NCBI GenBank assembly: GCA_021401465.1
Contig: JADDMT010000042.1
Span: 124,001 to 188,000 of the forward strand
Source of the DNA: Teratosphaeria epicoccoides
Lineage: Eukaryota; Ascomycota; Dothideomycetes; Mycosphaerellales; Teratosphaeriaceae
Reading direction: 5' to 3'
Length of the DNA stretch: 64,000 bases
In this document: piece by piece, positions 31,547 to 42,123 of the stretch
Numbering within the stretch: the first letter of the stretch is position 1
Layout: each line of letters begins with the position of its first letter
Made by a program: the position numbers and the translations under genes
Notes under the pieces: model-generated
Database searches by the model: none
What the model was told of the DNA's origin: nothing
The model's input: the letters and a program-made list of their open reading frames with translations, nothing else

Positions 31547-32961
31547 TCATCGTGTTGAAGGGTAAGCCGGAGGATTGTTTGCCACAAAGAGGACCAGGGC
31601 AGCCGCATATGCCGCAGTGGACAGCGCTATCCGATCTGGTCCCAAGTCGCAGCATAAGGTGATAGCCACTGCGAAGACGGCCATAAAGCCACAAGCAGAA
31701 ACTATCCGAACAAGCTGGCCACGTACCAGAAACATCACTAAGAATGGTCCGATCACTGCCATACCGCCCAGAAGCGCCATGATGAGACGTCCGAGTCCAC
31801 GTCTTGTAAGTGACATGCGTTTGGTATATCCTAACCTGTCGGGAGCATTTGACGCCGTGACTTGCTTCTTTGGATCTCCAAATGCCAGGCCAGCATCCTC
31901 AAGCAGCTTGCACTGCAAGGGGTCGGCAGTAGAGATCAGAAATGGATCATTCTTTGTGCCACGTAATGCGCATTTCTCAATGTATGCCATGTCTTGAACA
32001 GATTGACCTGTGAAGCGTCAATTTGCTGATCTACGATTGACTTGTCGTCAGGTGCCTTACAGTACGAATGCAGTGTCTGCCTAATACCAATCTCCATCCA
32101 AGCACCTTTATCACCGATAGCCTTGACTTGTTCACAGAGTTTCTGTTGGAGAACGTGTTGACTCATTCGCTGCAGCGTGCCCAGATCTAGCACGCCCTGG
32201 ACTCTGTCCTTGAAATGGTGGCTGGTCCTGAGGTCATACATGAGATCGGCCTTTCCAGCTTGGAAAACACGCTGGGCAAAAGTGCCTGCTGGTTTCTGCG
32301 ACTTTTCTGCGACGAGACTCTCGACACTCCGCCAGGCTGGATTTCCCCATGGGACGTGACGCGCAGCCTCCATCACGTCCATAGACTTCGCGGTGCTTTT
32401 TCGCCGTATCCTCCTCCTCGCAGCCTCTGACGCGTCGTCTATGGAATGAAGCGGTGGTGGTTGATGAAACACATCCTCGCGTCCCTTTGGAGCGAAAGGT
32501 GGTAGATTGGTGCTCATGTATCCCACCAGTGGACGAACACTATCTGTACTGCTGTCTGGTTGCCTGTATTGTGCTCGTCCGAGTATCTGAGATGCCGCGT
32601 CGCTGGAACGGCGTAGCTTCACGTAATGTTGTTGAGGCAAACATTCGTCGATAGGTACAATCGTGCTCAGCCTTGAGTTTGGGCGACAAAAGTTTGGTGA
32701 ACCTCGTCCCGACATCTTTGCTGGGGAGGCTGGTCGTTGGAATGTGGCCATGCTGTGAAGATTGTCCAAGCTGTATGCATGGGACAACCTTCGTCCAGAT
32801 ATCGAGAATCTGTCCTGTGGACTCGGTAGCTGCTGATCGCCTCCGCTTGAGGCTGGAGTAGTGCGTGAGGGCTGGCTACGGACACTTTGGAGCGTTGAAT
32901 ATGCCGCGCCTGTCTTTTCGATATCGTGATATTCGAGACTCTGCGAGACTTGAGCAGCCAT
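31547..32961 (-). CDS. DUF6594 family membrane protein
   Basis: Exons 32961-32061 and 32007-31547, with a 53-nt intron (GTAAGG, CTGAC branch, CACAG), make 453 residues. Splicing yields HSYCQSVQDMAYIEKCALRG, which runs into the DUF6594 C-terminus and supports the junction. The N-terminal 180 residues are Ser/Arg-rich and low complexity. The C-terminus has the family trio of hydrophobic segments (LIMALLGGMAVIGPFLVMFLV, VSACGFMAVFAVAITL, AAYAAALVLFVA), preceded by the helical domain. DUF6594 proteins are widespread in Pezizomycotina and of unknown function. The ORF is also open upstream to an ATG at 33114, so the start is uncertain. Confidence 0.8.
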
Positions 32962-33114
32962 TCTGTCAACAAAGTTTGGCTGCAACCCTGGCTTCACCAA
33001 ACCGAATTCCGATACAAGATCCAGGCAGGACGAGATTTGGAGAGGGTTCAGGTCAGTGCTATAAAAAAGGTGAGGCAGCAAAGACGGATGGCCATCCCTA
33101 CTCACGTGGACCAT

Positions 33115-33748
33115 GCTTCTTCTTATGGTATTACCTTACCGTCGCCTGCGTGTCCAGAGTCCGAAGAGATACTCACGTCGCACACAGCAAGGCCAGCACG
33201 TGCGCTTTCAACGCACCGGCATATCCTTCACTGCAAGATCTGCCAATAGCTTCACCACGCGAATCTTCGTGTGCCGATTGTGATCGATGAGGCGCGTTTC
33301 TCTTACTTCGCATCAGATTAATCTCCCGTTGCGACTGATGTTATTGGCGCTATGGGCTACAAACGTTGCTGGTCGGATGGAAGAGTGGACTCGTGCGACC
33401 CGTGCAGAGTCGAGGAGGGCCCGGGATCTCGCGTCGATGAGTTGCATGAAGGTCCCACCGAACACCGACCGACCGGCACTCACGATTCAATCACGAAAAG
33501 CTCAAACGTTAGAGTCAAACAAGGGAATATAGGAGAGCCGCCGACTAGCTGCGTGGCGTAGCACGGATAACAGGCTGTGGTTGGAAGTTAGAAGAAGTGA
33601 TGCCGTTGAGGTCCGAGTGATCTAGGAATTACAGTAGTTCCATATGTACTAGCGGAAAGTCTCAGCTGCGCACACATCACCATGTGTCGTGAGATCAGAC
33701 TTTTCTGCGTGTGAGCATAAGAAGGTTTCGATATCATTAGAAAGGATC
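33115..33748. other. Divergent intergenic region
   Basis: About 630 bp between the DUF6594 gene and the kelch gene. No separate gene is supported. Confidence 0.45.
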
Positions 33749-34987
33749 ATGGCTGCCACGTGGGCCAAAGTCGCAGATGCTGAACCACTACAGCGCTCTT
33801 CGCATACTGTGAGCGCCATTGGCTCCGCGATCTACATCTTCGGCGGTGAGCTAAAGCCAAGGCAACCACGAGACAACGATATCTTCAAAGTCGATGTCAA
33901 CGCGGCAACGGGAAAGCACGGTCAGTGTTCATTAGCTCCACATCAGCAGCTGTTTGTTGTTTTCGGCCAGGTGCATATTCAGAGCCGTGCGCTCGAGATC
34001 ACGGGGATGTTTGAGACAAAGTACAAGCCATATGCCGGTTGTCCTCACTTGCACGCATGAGATCGAACCCACTTCCTATTTCGCTTCTCAATACTGCTCT
34101 ATCGCCGACACGCTCTGCTCGGGCTGATACCATCACTAGGCAGCTCCGATGTCGTACAGACGATCTCGGCTACGCAAATCGGAGAAGGACCATCTCCTCG
34201 AGTCGGCGCGGCAAGCACCACCTTCGACAACAAGATATGGCTATACTCAGGCCGAGGTGGCGAGTTGATGGCTCCAATAGAAGAAAAAGGCTCACTCTGG
34301 GTCTTCGATCCGGCAGCGTCAAAATGGTTCACAGTATCGCCTGTTGACGATACCAAACCCTATCCAGAGGGACGCAGCTACCATGCGATGACTAGCGATG
34401 ACGCCAAGGTCTACGTGCATGCAGGTTGTCCGGGTTCAGCCCGGTTGTCCGATCTCTGGGCCTTTACCGTGAGGACGCGTCAATGGGAAAAGCTCGACAA
34501 TGCACCAGGACCGCCGCGCGGTGGACCATCAATCATCCATCTGGACGGTAGACTGTACCGAATGAATGGATTCGATGGTAAGACAGAGGTCGGAGGTGCT
34601 GTCGATATCTACGACATCAAAGACGCAAGCTGGAGCACTGTGAGTTTCAGCGCGGATGGGAAGTCGGGACCTGGAGCTCGCAGTGTCGCCGCGCTGCTAC
34701 CGGCTCGCATCGACGGCCAGCAGTATCTTGTGACCCTGTTCGGTGAGAGTGACCCTAGTTCACTTGGTCACCAAGGCGCGGGCAAGATGTTGAGCGATGT
34801 CTGGGCTTTCAATGTGGAGACGTCCAAGTGGCAGCAGTTCGAGACGATGGGCGAAACGCCGAGGCCGCGTGGGTGGTTCGATGCTGCCCTCGTCACAGTG
34901 GAAGACAAGGGCAGTATCGCCATTTCAGGAGGATTGGACGAGTCTAACGAGCGCCTGGACGATGTGTGGCTGCTCAGCTTCGCCTGA
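33749..34987 (+). CDS. Kelch-repeat protein
   Basis: Exons 33749-33920 and 34140-34987 give 339 residues. The intron is 219 nt with an unusual GTCAGT donor and a CTGAT branch; the phase matches exactly (KHGSSDVVQT at the join). Kelch blades are visible: SSHTVSAIGSAIYIFGGE, RVGAASTTFDNKIWLYSGRGG with LWVFDPAASKW, YHAMTSDDAKVYVHAG, GGPSIIHLDGRLYRMNGFDG with VDIYDIKDASW, and SDVWAFNVETSKWQQFE then AISGGLDESNERLDDVWLL. The single-domain length of about 340 and this blade pattern recall the fungal relatives of plant nitrile-specifier proteins, a six-blade propeller family. Function in fungi is not established. Confidence 0.82.
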
Positions 34988-35107
34988 TAGCATTCACATG
35001 ATTCACACCTAAAAGTCAGTCTCGGGGATTCCGTAATAAAGAGTCCTTTCTGTCACGGTAACTGCGGTGAGTGGATCGCGTCATCATCTGCTACGTACCA
35101 GACTGAT

Positions 35108-36178
35108 CTACGAAATCGTGCATATGATCTTACCTTTCGTCTGATTGGATTCCATCAATCGATGTGCATCTTGGATCTGTTGCCATGGAAACACCTTTTC
35201 AATCAGCACCTTGAACGACCCGTCCTTGAACTTCGGCATCGCATGCTCGAACAGATGATCCCTCAGACGGCCCTGATAGGCCTCATCTCTACTTCGCAAG
35301 CTGCTGCCCTCATATCTAATGCGCTTTGCCACGAAATTTGCGAAGTTTGGCTGTTTCATGTCAGGCGACAATTGTAAGCCTCCGAGTGTAGCCAGGTTGA
35401 CTATGCGCCCATCTCTCGCAGCAGCGTCTAGGTTGCCAGCGAAGGTCCCGGGCCCGATGAAGTCAACGATCACGTCAACGCCTTTCCCGCCTGTTGCCTT
35501 CTTGACCTCTTCAGCCCAGTCTGTAGTTGTCGTATTGTACGCCGCATCTGCGCCCAGCTCCTTGACGCAGAAGTCGACCTTCTCGTCTTGTCGTGCTGTG
35601 GCATAGACAGCTGATGCTCCATTTGCCTTGCTAAGCTGCTGTCCTGCAATCGAGACTGCAGAAGCGCCTGCATGCCAGAGAACGGACTTGCCTTCCTGGA
35701 ATTCGCCGATCTCATACATAGCCTGGATTGCTGTAATCCATGTCTGACGCGCAGATTAGCCTCTTGCACAAATCTGGATTCACCCAATTGACCGTACCTC
35801 AGGGATACCAGCACACTGTTCCCAGCTTAACTCATCCGGTTTGTGTATGAGCATTTTTGTGCTTACAGCAATGTATTCGGCATACGCTCCACCATATGCG
35901 AGTCCAAATACAGCGTCGCCCTTCTTGAAGCCCTTTTCACTTCCACTTGCCAACTCCTCAATCGTCCCACTGAACTCCACACCCAAAGTCTTTGGTGCTT
36001 GTGGTGGGACTGGATATTTGCCCTCCCTTTGCAACAGATCCATGCGATTGAGCCCGAAAGCCCTCACCTTGACCAATGCCTTTGAACCATCGAGCTTCGG
36101 CTGCTCGACATCTTTGATATGCAATGCCTCAATGCCTCCCTTTCCGCCCTCAATGTCCACTGCCCGCATGGTCGCCAT
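35108..36178 (-). CDS. Zinc-free quinone oxidoreductase (PIG3-like)
   Basis: Exons 36178-35798 and 35743-35108, with a 54-nt intron (donor GTACGG, acceptor CGTCAG), give 338 residues. The family is the medium-chain NADPH:quinone oxidoreductases of the TP53I3/PIG3 group. Seen: MRAVDIEGGKGGIEALHI, the GLNRMDLLQREGKYPVPP motif, GVEFSGTIEEL, the nucleotide-binding segment SVLWHAGASAVSIAGQQLSKANGA and VDVIVDFIGPGTFAGNL. The structural and catalytic zinc ligands of alcohol dehydrogenases are absent, as expected for this subgroup. An in-frame upstream ATG (36256) would add an Arg/Ser-rich stretch without acidic residues that looks like a mitochondrial presequence. Confidence 0.88.
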
Positions 36179-36783
36179 TGTTATTACTCGTTGAATCGAC
36201 AGATGCTTGTTGATTGACTGCAGTCGCGCAGCAGATGGACGGACCGATCTGATCATCAAATGGCATCTCAAGAGAGTACAGAAAATTCATGCGTGGGAGT
36301 TGATAAGCATAAGGTAATACGTAATTTTTGAGCAACTACCTGATATGTCATCGCAACCATGATAGTGGTGGGGCAACGAAGCAGAGTGAAAAGGACGGCG
36401 GGGCTCGAGCAGTATGGATCGTACGGTCCTAGAACGCCGCAGCAGTACAATCCTGGCTGAGCTCATCGACACGCAAAGACGCAGAGGATCAGAAGTATGC
36501 ATGCTCAACAAATGTGAAGTTGGCGCCATGACCAAGCAGTCAGAAGGAGAAACCAACATCAATCTCTATTTGTCCAGCCCATCCTACAAACATGGTCATC
36601 ACGGCTATTGCTGAACATCCCAGCCACGATTCTAAACATCCCACTAGAGACGAGTGATCCGCTCTCGAATCAATAAATCAGCTGACTAATTGACTAGTGC
36701 TCCGGTTGACTGTCTACTGTGTCCTGACGTGCGTTAGTACGAAATCGGCCGATCAACTAGTATTTGGTGTGTTTAGCTGGTTC
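36179..36783. other. Intergenic region
   Basis: Upstream flank of the oxidoreductase gene. It contains the optional presequence codons up to 36271. Beyond that nothing is recognised. Confidence 0.4.
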
Positions 36784-37110
36784 TTAAAGATCTTGACTGC
36801 TTCTTGATATACTTGACTGCCTGCTGACGTGAGTGGGTGCTAAGTCAAACGGCTGACGGATCTTTGATGGGGTTGACTGCTTCCCAATGTGATTGACTAC
36901 ACCCTGTTGTGCTTGACTGAGCGTGGCTGGTGGGACGTTTACAATGTCAGCTGGGATGTCTAGCAATGCCGTCATCACGAAGTCGGCCAGCTCTCTTCGT
37001 CGGCTTGAGATTTCCAGGTCCTCTAGACTTGTCGACAATGCTGGCTTGTTTCGACAACGTGTGCCTCTCCGCCTGAGAGGACCAATCTTTGCCAGCTCTC
37101 GCCATCTATC
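36784..37110 (-). pseudogene. Degraded ORF, possible mobile-element relic
   Basis: One minus-strand frame stays open for about 110 codons without an ATG at its head: it starts near 37150 after a TGA and reads EKAHGDKRNQQDFDRWREL, then RRRGTRCRNKPALSTSLEDLE, ELADFVMTALLDIPADIVNV, and ends at 36784. The composition is coding-like, but no family can be named. It sits next to the inverted-repeat element and a calpain pseudogene, so a decayed transposon-related ORF is plausible but unproven. Confidence 0.3.
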
Positions 37111-37387
37111 GAAGTCTTGCTGGTTGCGCTTATCACCGTGCGCCTTCTCAGCCTCTTCTCAACGCCCTCTCGGAAAGCCTAGCAGGGTCGTAATCGTGCT
37201 CACCGGTCACTGAAGTACCCTGATTCTTGTTGTGTCACTGGTAGGACCACTTCCACTTTCACGTGGCCCCGATCTTTCGATGGTCACCAAGTCTACAGTT
37301 TCCAAGCTACTTCACTTGCTGCACATTTCTGTCTTAGTTGGTTGCAGAAAGCCGCCTTGCGAATGCACTGTGGCGCTGACGAGCTGT

Positions 37388-37909
37388 TTAGAGGTCACTC
37401 AATGGACTCAGCTGCGTCGACTTGACTGCGTATTATCGTGCGTATTATCGTGAATCTGCGTCTATTGAGTGAATGGTCTAGCTGGTGGCTCGTATTATTG
37501 CCGTCTGATCAGATCTTTCTCTAGCTTTCGATAATACTACTACCGGATTGCCCTTTTCGGCAATCCGGTGGAATAATATCGACATCGCAGTCTGTGTGGT
37601 CGTGTGCTATTACTTCGAGCAATACCTCGACTGGCGACTATGGGAGCATATCACCAACCGCAAAGGCCTCGTGCAGACGATGTAGTTAATGCAGGACCGC
37701 CGGAGGCATGTTGCGGCTATAGCCGTTGGCGCGTCTTGGCAATAGCTGAAGCACACCGTCAGACGCACCAACTGCAGCTATTGAGCGACTAGTAACGATC
37801 AATAATCACACGGATCGCCAGCTGCCACTAGCTGGCAATAATACCGCGATAATACGAGCCAGCTGAGAGCGTGTCAAAACACCGACTGACTCCATTGAGT
37901 GACCTCTTA
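37388..37909. mobile_element. 522-bp inverted-repeat element (non-autonomous transposon-like)
   Basis: The ends 37388-37411 and 37886-37909 are inverted copies matching at 22 of 24 bases (core GGTCACTCAATGGA). Inside, a GTATTAT/ATAATAC motif recurs in direct orientation near the left end (about 37429, 37441, 37490) and inverted near the right end (about 37835, 37849), like subterminal transposase sites. Near 37480 and 37858 a GCTGGCTCGTATTAT-like pair is also inverted. A perfect 11-bp hairpin lies at 37542-37569. No clear target-site duplication was found. Fragments of coding sequence (about 37615-37795) are present in two frames. Fits a decayed DNA transposon or MITE; the superfamily is not determined. 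Confidence 0.5.
37542..37569. repeat. Perfect 11-bp hairpin with 6-base loop
   Basis: The arm ACCGGATTGCC (37542-37552) is the exact inverse of GGCAATCCGGT (37559-37569), with loop CTTTTC. The stem can be extended imperfectly into the flanking AT-rich CGATAATA/GAATAATATCG sequence. It lies inside the inverted-repeat element. Confidence 0.93.
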
Positions 37910-38042
37910 GCTTATGTTCACACATGGAAACCCAATAAGGCTGTGTCTTGGGGCTGAAAAGTCGACAAACTTTTAATGTGAGCTCTACATCACATAGATC
38001 GACGGTAAGTGCTCCACTCAAGATGAAGTCAGGTTTCTATAA

Positions 38043-40564
38043 GGTCTCGTGGAGACTCCTCAACCGACACCATTCCCCATCCAAATTATACAGGATTCAC
38101 CGCCGGAAAGCGATGCTTCAGCACCTCTTGACGCGGCATCTGAGAAGCGGAATGCCTTCTTCTACGAGACATGGGATAAATTCCTGGCCATACAACCAAA
38201 ACGTGCCATAAAGTCGCCGTCAGCGCGCAAGCTACAAGAGGTCAAGGAGCAAGTGGAACGCACCCTAGGCGATGGATTACAAGTGCACGAAAATGCGGCG
38301 ACTTCCTGGGAGCAGGCTGCGGCGGAATGCAAGGCCAAAGTGGCCGCCATAGTGGAGGAGTGCAAGCGCCTCAACCAGAAGTACCGCGACGCATTCTTCG
38401 ACCTTGAAACGAATTCATACTGCTTGATGGGTTTGAACGGGCGCTATCCTAAAGCCATTGACAAGCAAGATCCGCCGCCTTGGATCAAGAGAGTCGAGGA
38501 CATCTTTGACGATCCTCGGTTCTTCATTGATGGAGCCGCGGCCACTGATATTCATCAGGGTCACGCAGGTGATTGCTGGTTTCTGGCTGCTCTCATGGCT
38601 ATCAGCGCGAAGCCAGAATTGGTCAGTGATCTCTGCGTAGCCCGAAACGAGCAGTATGGTGTTTACGGCTTTGTGTTCTTCCGCGATTGAGAGTGGGTTT
38701 CGGAAGTCATTGACGACAAACTCTTCCTGAAGGTCGGCGATGATGATGATTTGCAAATTGTTCGCGACTGAAATCGAGAGAGGAAAGAAGGTACGTCTCT
38801 GCGGCATGACGAGGACAAGCTGAAGGATACACGGCAGCGTGGTGGCGAGGCACTCTACTTCAGCCACTGCAAGTCTAGCGAGACCTGGCTGCCTCTGATT
38901 GAGAAGGCATACGCGAAAGCCCATGGCGACTACTTCTCTATCGAAGGAGCATTCGCCAGCGAAGGGACTGAAGACTTGACTGGTAAGTTGAAGACAAATT
39001 GGAGCGACGCTCATCCAGCTCAGGTTGGCATGCTGACAGCCGCTAGGTGGAGTGGCTGTTGTCATCTATCCCGAGGATATCGCAGACAAGGAAAGGTTCT
39101 GGAAGGATCAGCTCAGCCAAGTCAATGAGACGTATCTCTTCGGCGGCGGCTCGAAGTCGACCAACTCCAAAGGCATGTCTGGAGGTCATGCCTATGCGGT
39201 TCTTAAAGCGTGGGAAAGTGAGGATGGCAAATTGAAGCTGCTGGAGCTGCGTAACCCATGGGGCGAAGTCGAGTGGGAGGGTGACTGGTCGGACGGCAGC
39301 AAGCTGTGGACAGCCGAGATGATGACGAAGCTGGATCACACCTTTGGCAACGACGGCGTATTCTGGATGAGCTACAAGGACTTTTTCAAAAACTTTCCAA
39401 GCATTAACCGCGTCGGGCTTTTCAGCAAAGACTGGTCCATCGCGCAACAGTGGACTTGTGTGTCGGTGCCATGGACTGTCGACTATCTGGACACCAAGTT
39501 CCAATTCTCGATCTCTGAGACGGGCCCAGTGGTTGTCGTTCTGAGCCAGCCCGATGATAGGTACTTTTATGGACTCTGTGGCCGGTTCCTTTACTCCATG
39601 CATTTCCGAGTCTACAATGCACAATTCGGGAAATGAGACTATCTTCACCCGAAGCGTATCAGCTGAAATCGAAGATCTGGAGCCAGGAACGTATAATGTG
39701 GTTTTCAAGGTCATTGCCGCGGGGCCCAACGCAGTACCAACAGCTGAGGAAGCCATTCTCAAATACGCTATTGAACGAAAAGAAAAGTTGCTTCAGGTTG
39801 GCCGCCGATACGATTATGCCCAGTCGAAGGGTAACTTGAGAGGTGTGGAAGATGGCCACAAGAAGCAGGAGAGGGTTCAGAAGAAAGAGAAGGACGTGAA
39901 CATTCTCAAGAAGGAGCGCTGCCTGAACAAACAGATTAGAGAGCGCGCCCGCTTGCGAAAGAGGCGTGTTGAGGAGGCGATGAAGGTGAAGAGGAAAGAG
40001 CACAGGATTGCAATGTCGGAGAGGAAGCGAACGCTGCAGCAACGCCAGACTACCTCGACTGAAGCACAAGTGAGTACAGGCGCTAAAGAAGTCACGAATC
40101 CAAACGTGGTCAATGCTGCTCAACCATCAGATTCAGAGATTGCCAGTGCAGAGAAGAAAATCGATGAGCACACAGACCAGAACAATGCAAAGCCTGGCGA
40201 CACCAGCGAACACCTGGCCACGGTTCTCTCGGCTTTAGACCTTCACAAAGAGGTCAAAAGCGGCGCGCTAGACCCTGTGTCTTCTGTTGGAGGCACGGCC
40301 GACATCGACGAGGAATACGAGTCGTCCTTGGCATCACCTGAAGAACTAGAGGACGACGACTTCGACTGGAATTCGGACATCGATCGGCCTGTGCACGAGG
40401 ACGACTTGGACGATGCCGATCTGAATGGTCATGCAGCTAGCAGCTCGAAGAACGAGATCTTTGCCGATGATCCGTGGCATGCTTACTGCATCCTTGGGCT
40501 GCGAGTGTATTCTTTAAACTCCAAGGCCAATGTGAAGGTCGTCAAGGGCGAGAATGATTCGTGA
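38043..40564 (+). pseudogene. Calpain-family cysteine protease, pseudogene
   Basis: A single frame from 38043 encodes a fungal calpain-like protease: the Cys box HQGHAGDCWFLAAL (about 38550-38595), the His box GGHAYAVLKAW (about 39183) and the Asn box LRNPWGEVEW (about 39247), then the C2-like domain and a long Lys/Glu-rich coiled tail ending at 40564. All three catalytic residues are present. Defects: no in-frame ATG at the head, with a stop at 38040-38042; TGA at 38688 after FVFFRD, where Gly is usual; TGA at 38769 after QIVRD, where Trp is usual; and near 39613 about a dozen codons are missing and the frame shifts by one. A 64-nt intron (38983-39046) is still well formed. The decay looks recent. 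Confidence 0.78.
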
Positions 40565-40755
40565 ATGAAAGCGGGTACAGTTCCAGATTGTAGCTTCGAG
40601 GTGCCGATTGTACGGCTCACGGTCATAGAACTCTTACGATTCCATTGTACAGCAGCACACATAATGGGTATCAATCAACAGCGGTGACTGAGCTAGGGAT
40701 ACGACTACATACAGAACATCATGATCATATCATTCTTTACTCTAGCTCATAAGTG

Positions 40756-42123
40756 TCATGTACCTTCATACAACGTCCAATGGCCGCCGCTGTCTCTCTC
40801 CCTCCCACGTGCTGGCAGAGCAGGCGATCTGCGAGCACACATTTCGAACGGATTAGACCTCGAAGACCACGTCGAGCTCGTTCGCGTTGTCATGTCTGAC
40901 CTGGCGCGAAACGGATTCAATGCGCTGCCAACGCTGCTCAGTGTCCGGGTGGCTGCACTTGCAGCGGTTTGCACAGGTGCTAGACTAGGTCGCTTCGGTC
41001 GTTGTTGCGCTCGTGGCTGAGCTGTCTCCTCCGGCGGTGCCAGGAACGGGTCTCCGAGAGATTGCTCCGTCACTACATATGAGCTCCTGAGTAATGGGTA
41101 TGACGTGAAGGATGGCGCTCGAGCCATAGGCGCAATACATTCTCTGGACAATGCAGGATCTATGGTGGTGATATCTGGTACTCGCGCGGGACCTGTGGTA
41201 GACGGCTTGTTTTGCGAGTTGGTCCGCGATCTGTTCCCGCCAGCTATCGCGGCGACCAAACTGGACCGTGGCTTTTTGAGGGCACTATCTGTCAGATCCG
41301 AGAGCATTCTCGCAGGTGTGGTCGGTCGAGATGCATCGGGATTCACAACTCGTAACGTGCCTGGAGCTTGCGACTCTCGCCAGCCTTCTCCGTGTCCCTG
41401 CGCATACGGTCTTGGCCAATGCCGTGTACTCATGCGAATAATATGATGGTCCTCATCAACTGTCACTGGGGCATCGAGCCGTGATGACTGCCAGTCCTCT
41501 CGTGGGGTACCCTTGCCTGTCAGCTCCATCCATTTGCGAGAAAGCGCCTGTTGGAAGCCTTTCTCGCTGATCGACTCACGGTCCTCGTACTCCGGCCTCC
41601 TGCCGATTCTGCGCTTTAGGCAAATCGCTGCAATGACGCCAATCAACACCAGCCCGGCAATAGCACCTGATAATCCGCTGACTATTGCGTGTTTCTGATT
41701 ACTAGGGCTAGATTGTGCGGGAGTTGATACAGTCGCAGTCGGTGCAGACGGCGTCAAAAGCGGAGCATCGCTCTGCCAGGATGGCAATGCCAAGGGTGAC
41801 AACGCGTCTCCAGAGCTCGATGCATATACAGCAGGCAGTGTAGCTGGTGACGTTGTGCTAAACGCCGCTGTGACTGTAGTTGAAATAGAATGTGGACTCG
41901 ACGTAGTCTGTCTATGTCCGGAGCTCTGAGATACCAAGAATGAGGACGTCGATGTTATAGTCTGCAAAGAAGTGCTCAAGGCAATACTTGTTTCTGAGCT
42001 CGCCGCTGCTTGTGTGGTAGCCGAAATTGGATTTGCAGTGACAACATCGGTCTCTACGATAGTGATCCGTAGTGTAAGCGTTGTTACCGATCTGATCGGG
42101 TTTGCTGTAGTCGCCTCAGCCAT
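40756..42123 (-). CDS. Single-pass membrane protein with Ser/Thr-rich ectodomain
   Basis: 455 residues, intronless. The first 145 residues are Ser/Thr/Ala-rich (a likely heavily O-glycosylated stretch) without an obvious signal peptide. One transmembrane segment at about residues 147-169 (AIVSGLSGAIAGLVLIGVIAAICL) is followed by KRRIGRR, which predicts a cytosolic C-terminus. The cytosolic part of about 285 residues is Pro/Ser/Arg-rich. The layout resembles fungal cell-wall sensors of the Mid2/Wsc type, but no WSC domain is present, so the role is a guess. Convergent with the calpain pseudogene. Confidence 0.7.
   Translation of the reverse strand: MAEATTANPIRSVTTLTLRITIVETDVVTANPISATTQAAASSETSIALSTSLQTITSTSSFLVSQSSGHRQTTSSPHSISTTVTAAFSTTSPATLPAVYASSSGDALSPLALPSWQSDAPLLTPSAPTATVSTPAQSSPSNQKHAIVSGLSGAIAGLVLIGVIAAICLKRRIGRRPEYEDRESISEKGFQQALSRKWMELTGKGTPREDWQSSRLDAPVTVDEDHHIIRMSTRHWPRPYAQGHGEGWRESQAPGTLRVVNPDASRPTTPARMLSDLTDSALKKPRSSLVAAIAGGNRSRTNSQNKPSTTGPARVPDITTIDPALSRECIAPMARAPSFTSYPLLRSSYVVTEQSLGDPFLAPPEETAQPRAQQRPKRPSLAPVQTAASAATRTLSSVGSALNPFRARSDMTTRTSSTWSSRSNPFEMCARRSPALPARGRERDSGGHWTLYEGT

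Noticed and set aside
34055..34080. GGGTTCGATC on the minus strand, like a tRNA T-loop box
   Set aside because: The flanking bases do not pair as a T stem, no matching A box or acceptor stem is present, and it lies in the kelch gene intron.
38688..38771. Selenocysteine insertion at the two TGA codons of the calpain gene
   Set aside because: Ascomycetes are not known to have the selenocysteine machinery, and the positions normally hold Gly and Trp; mutation or sequence error is simpler.
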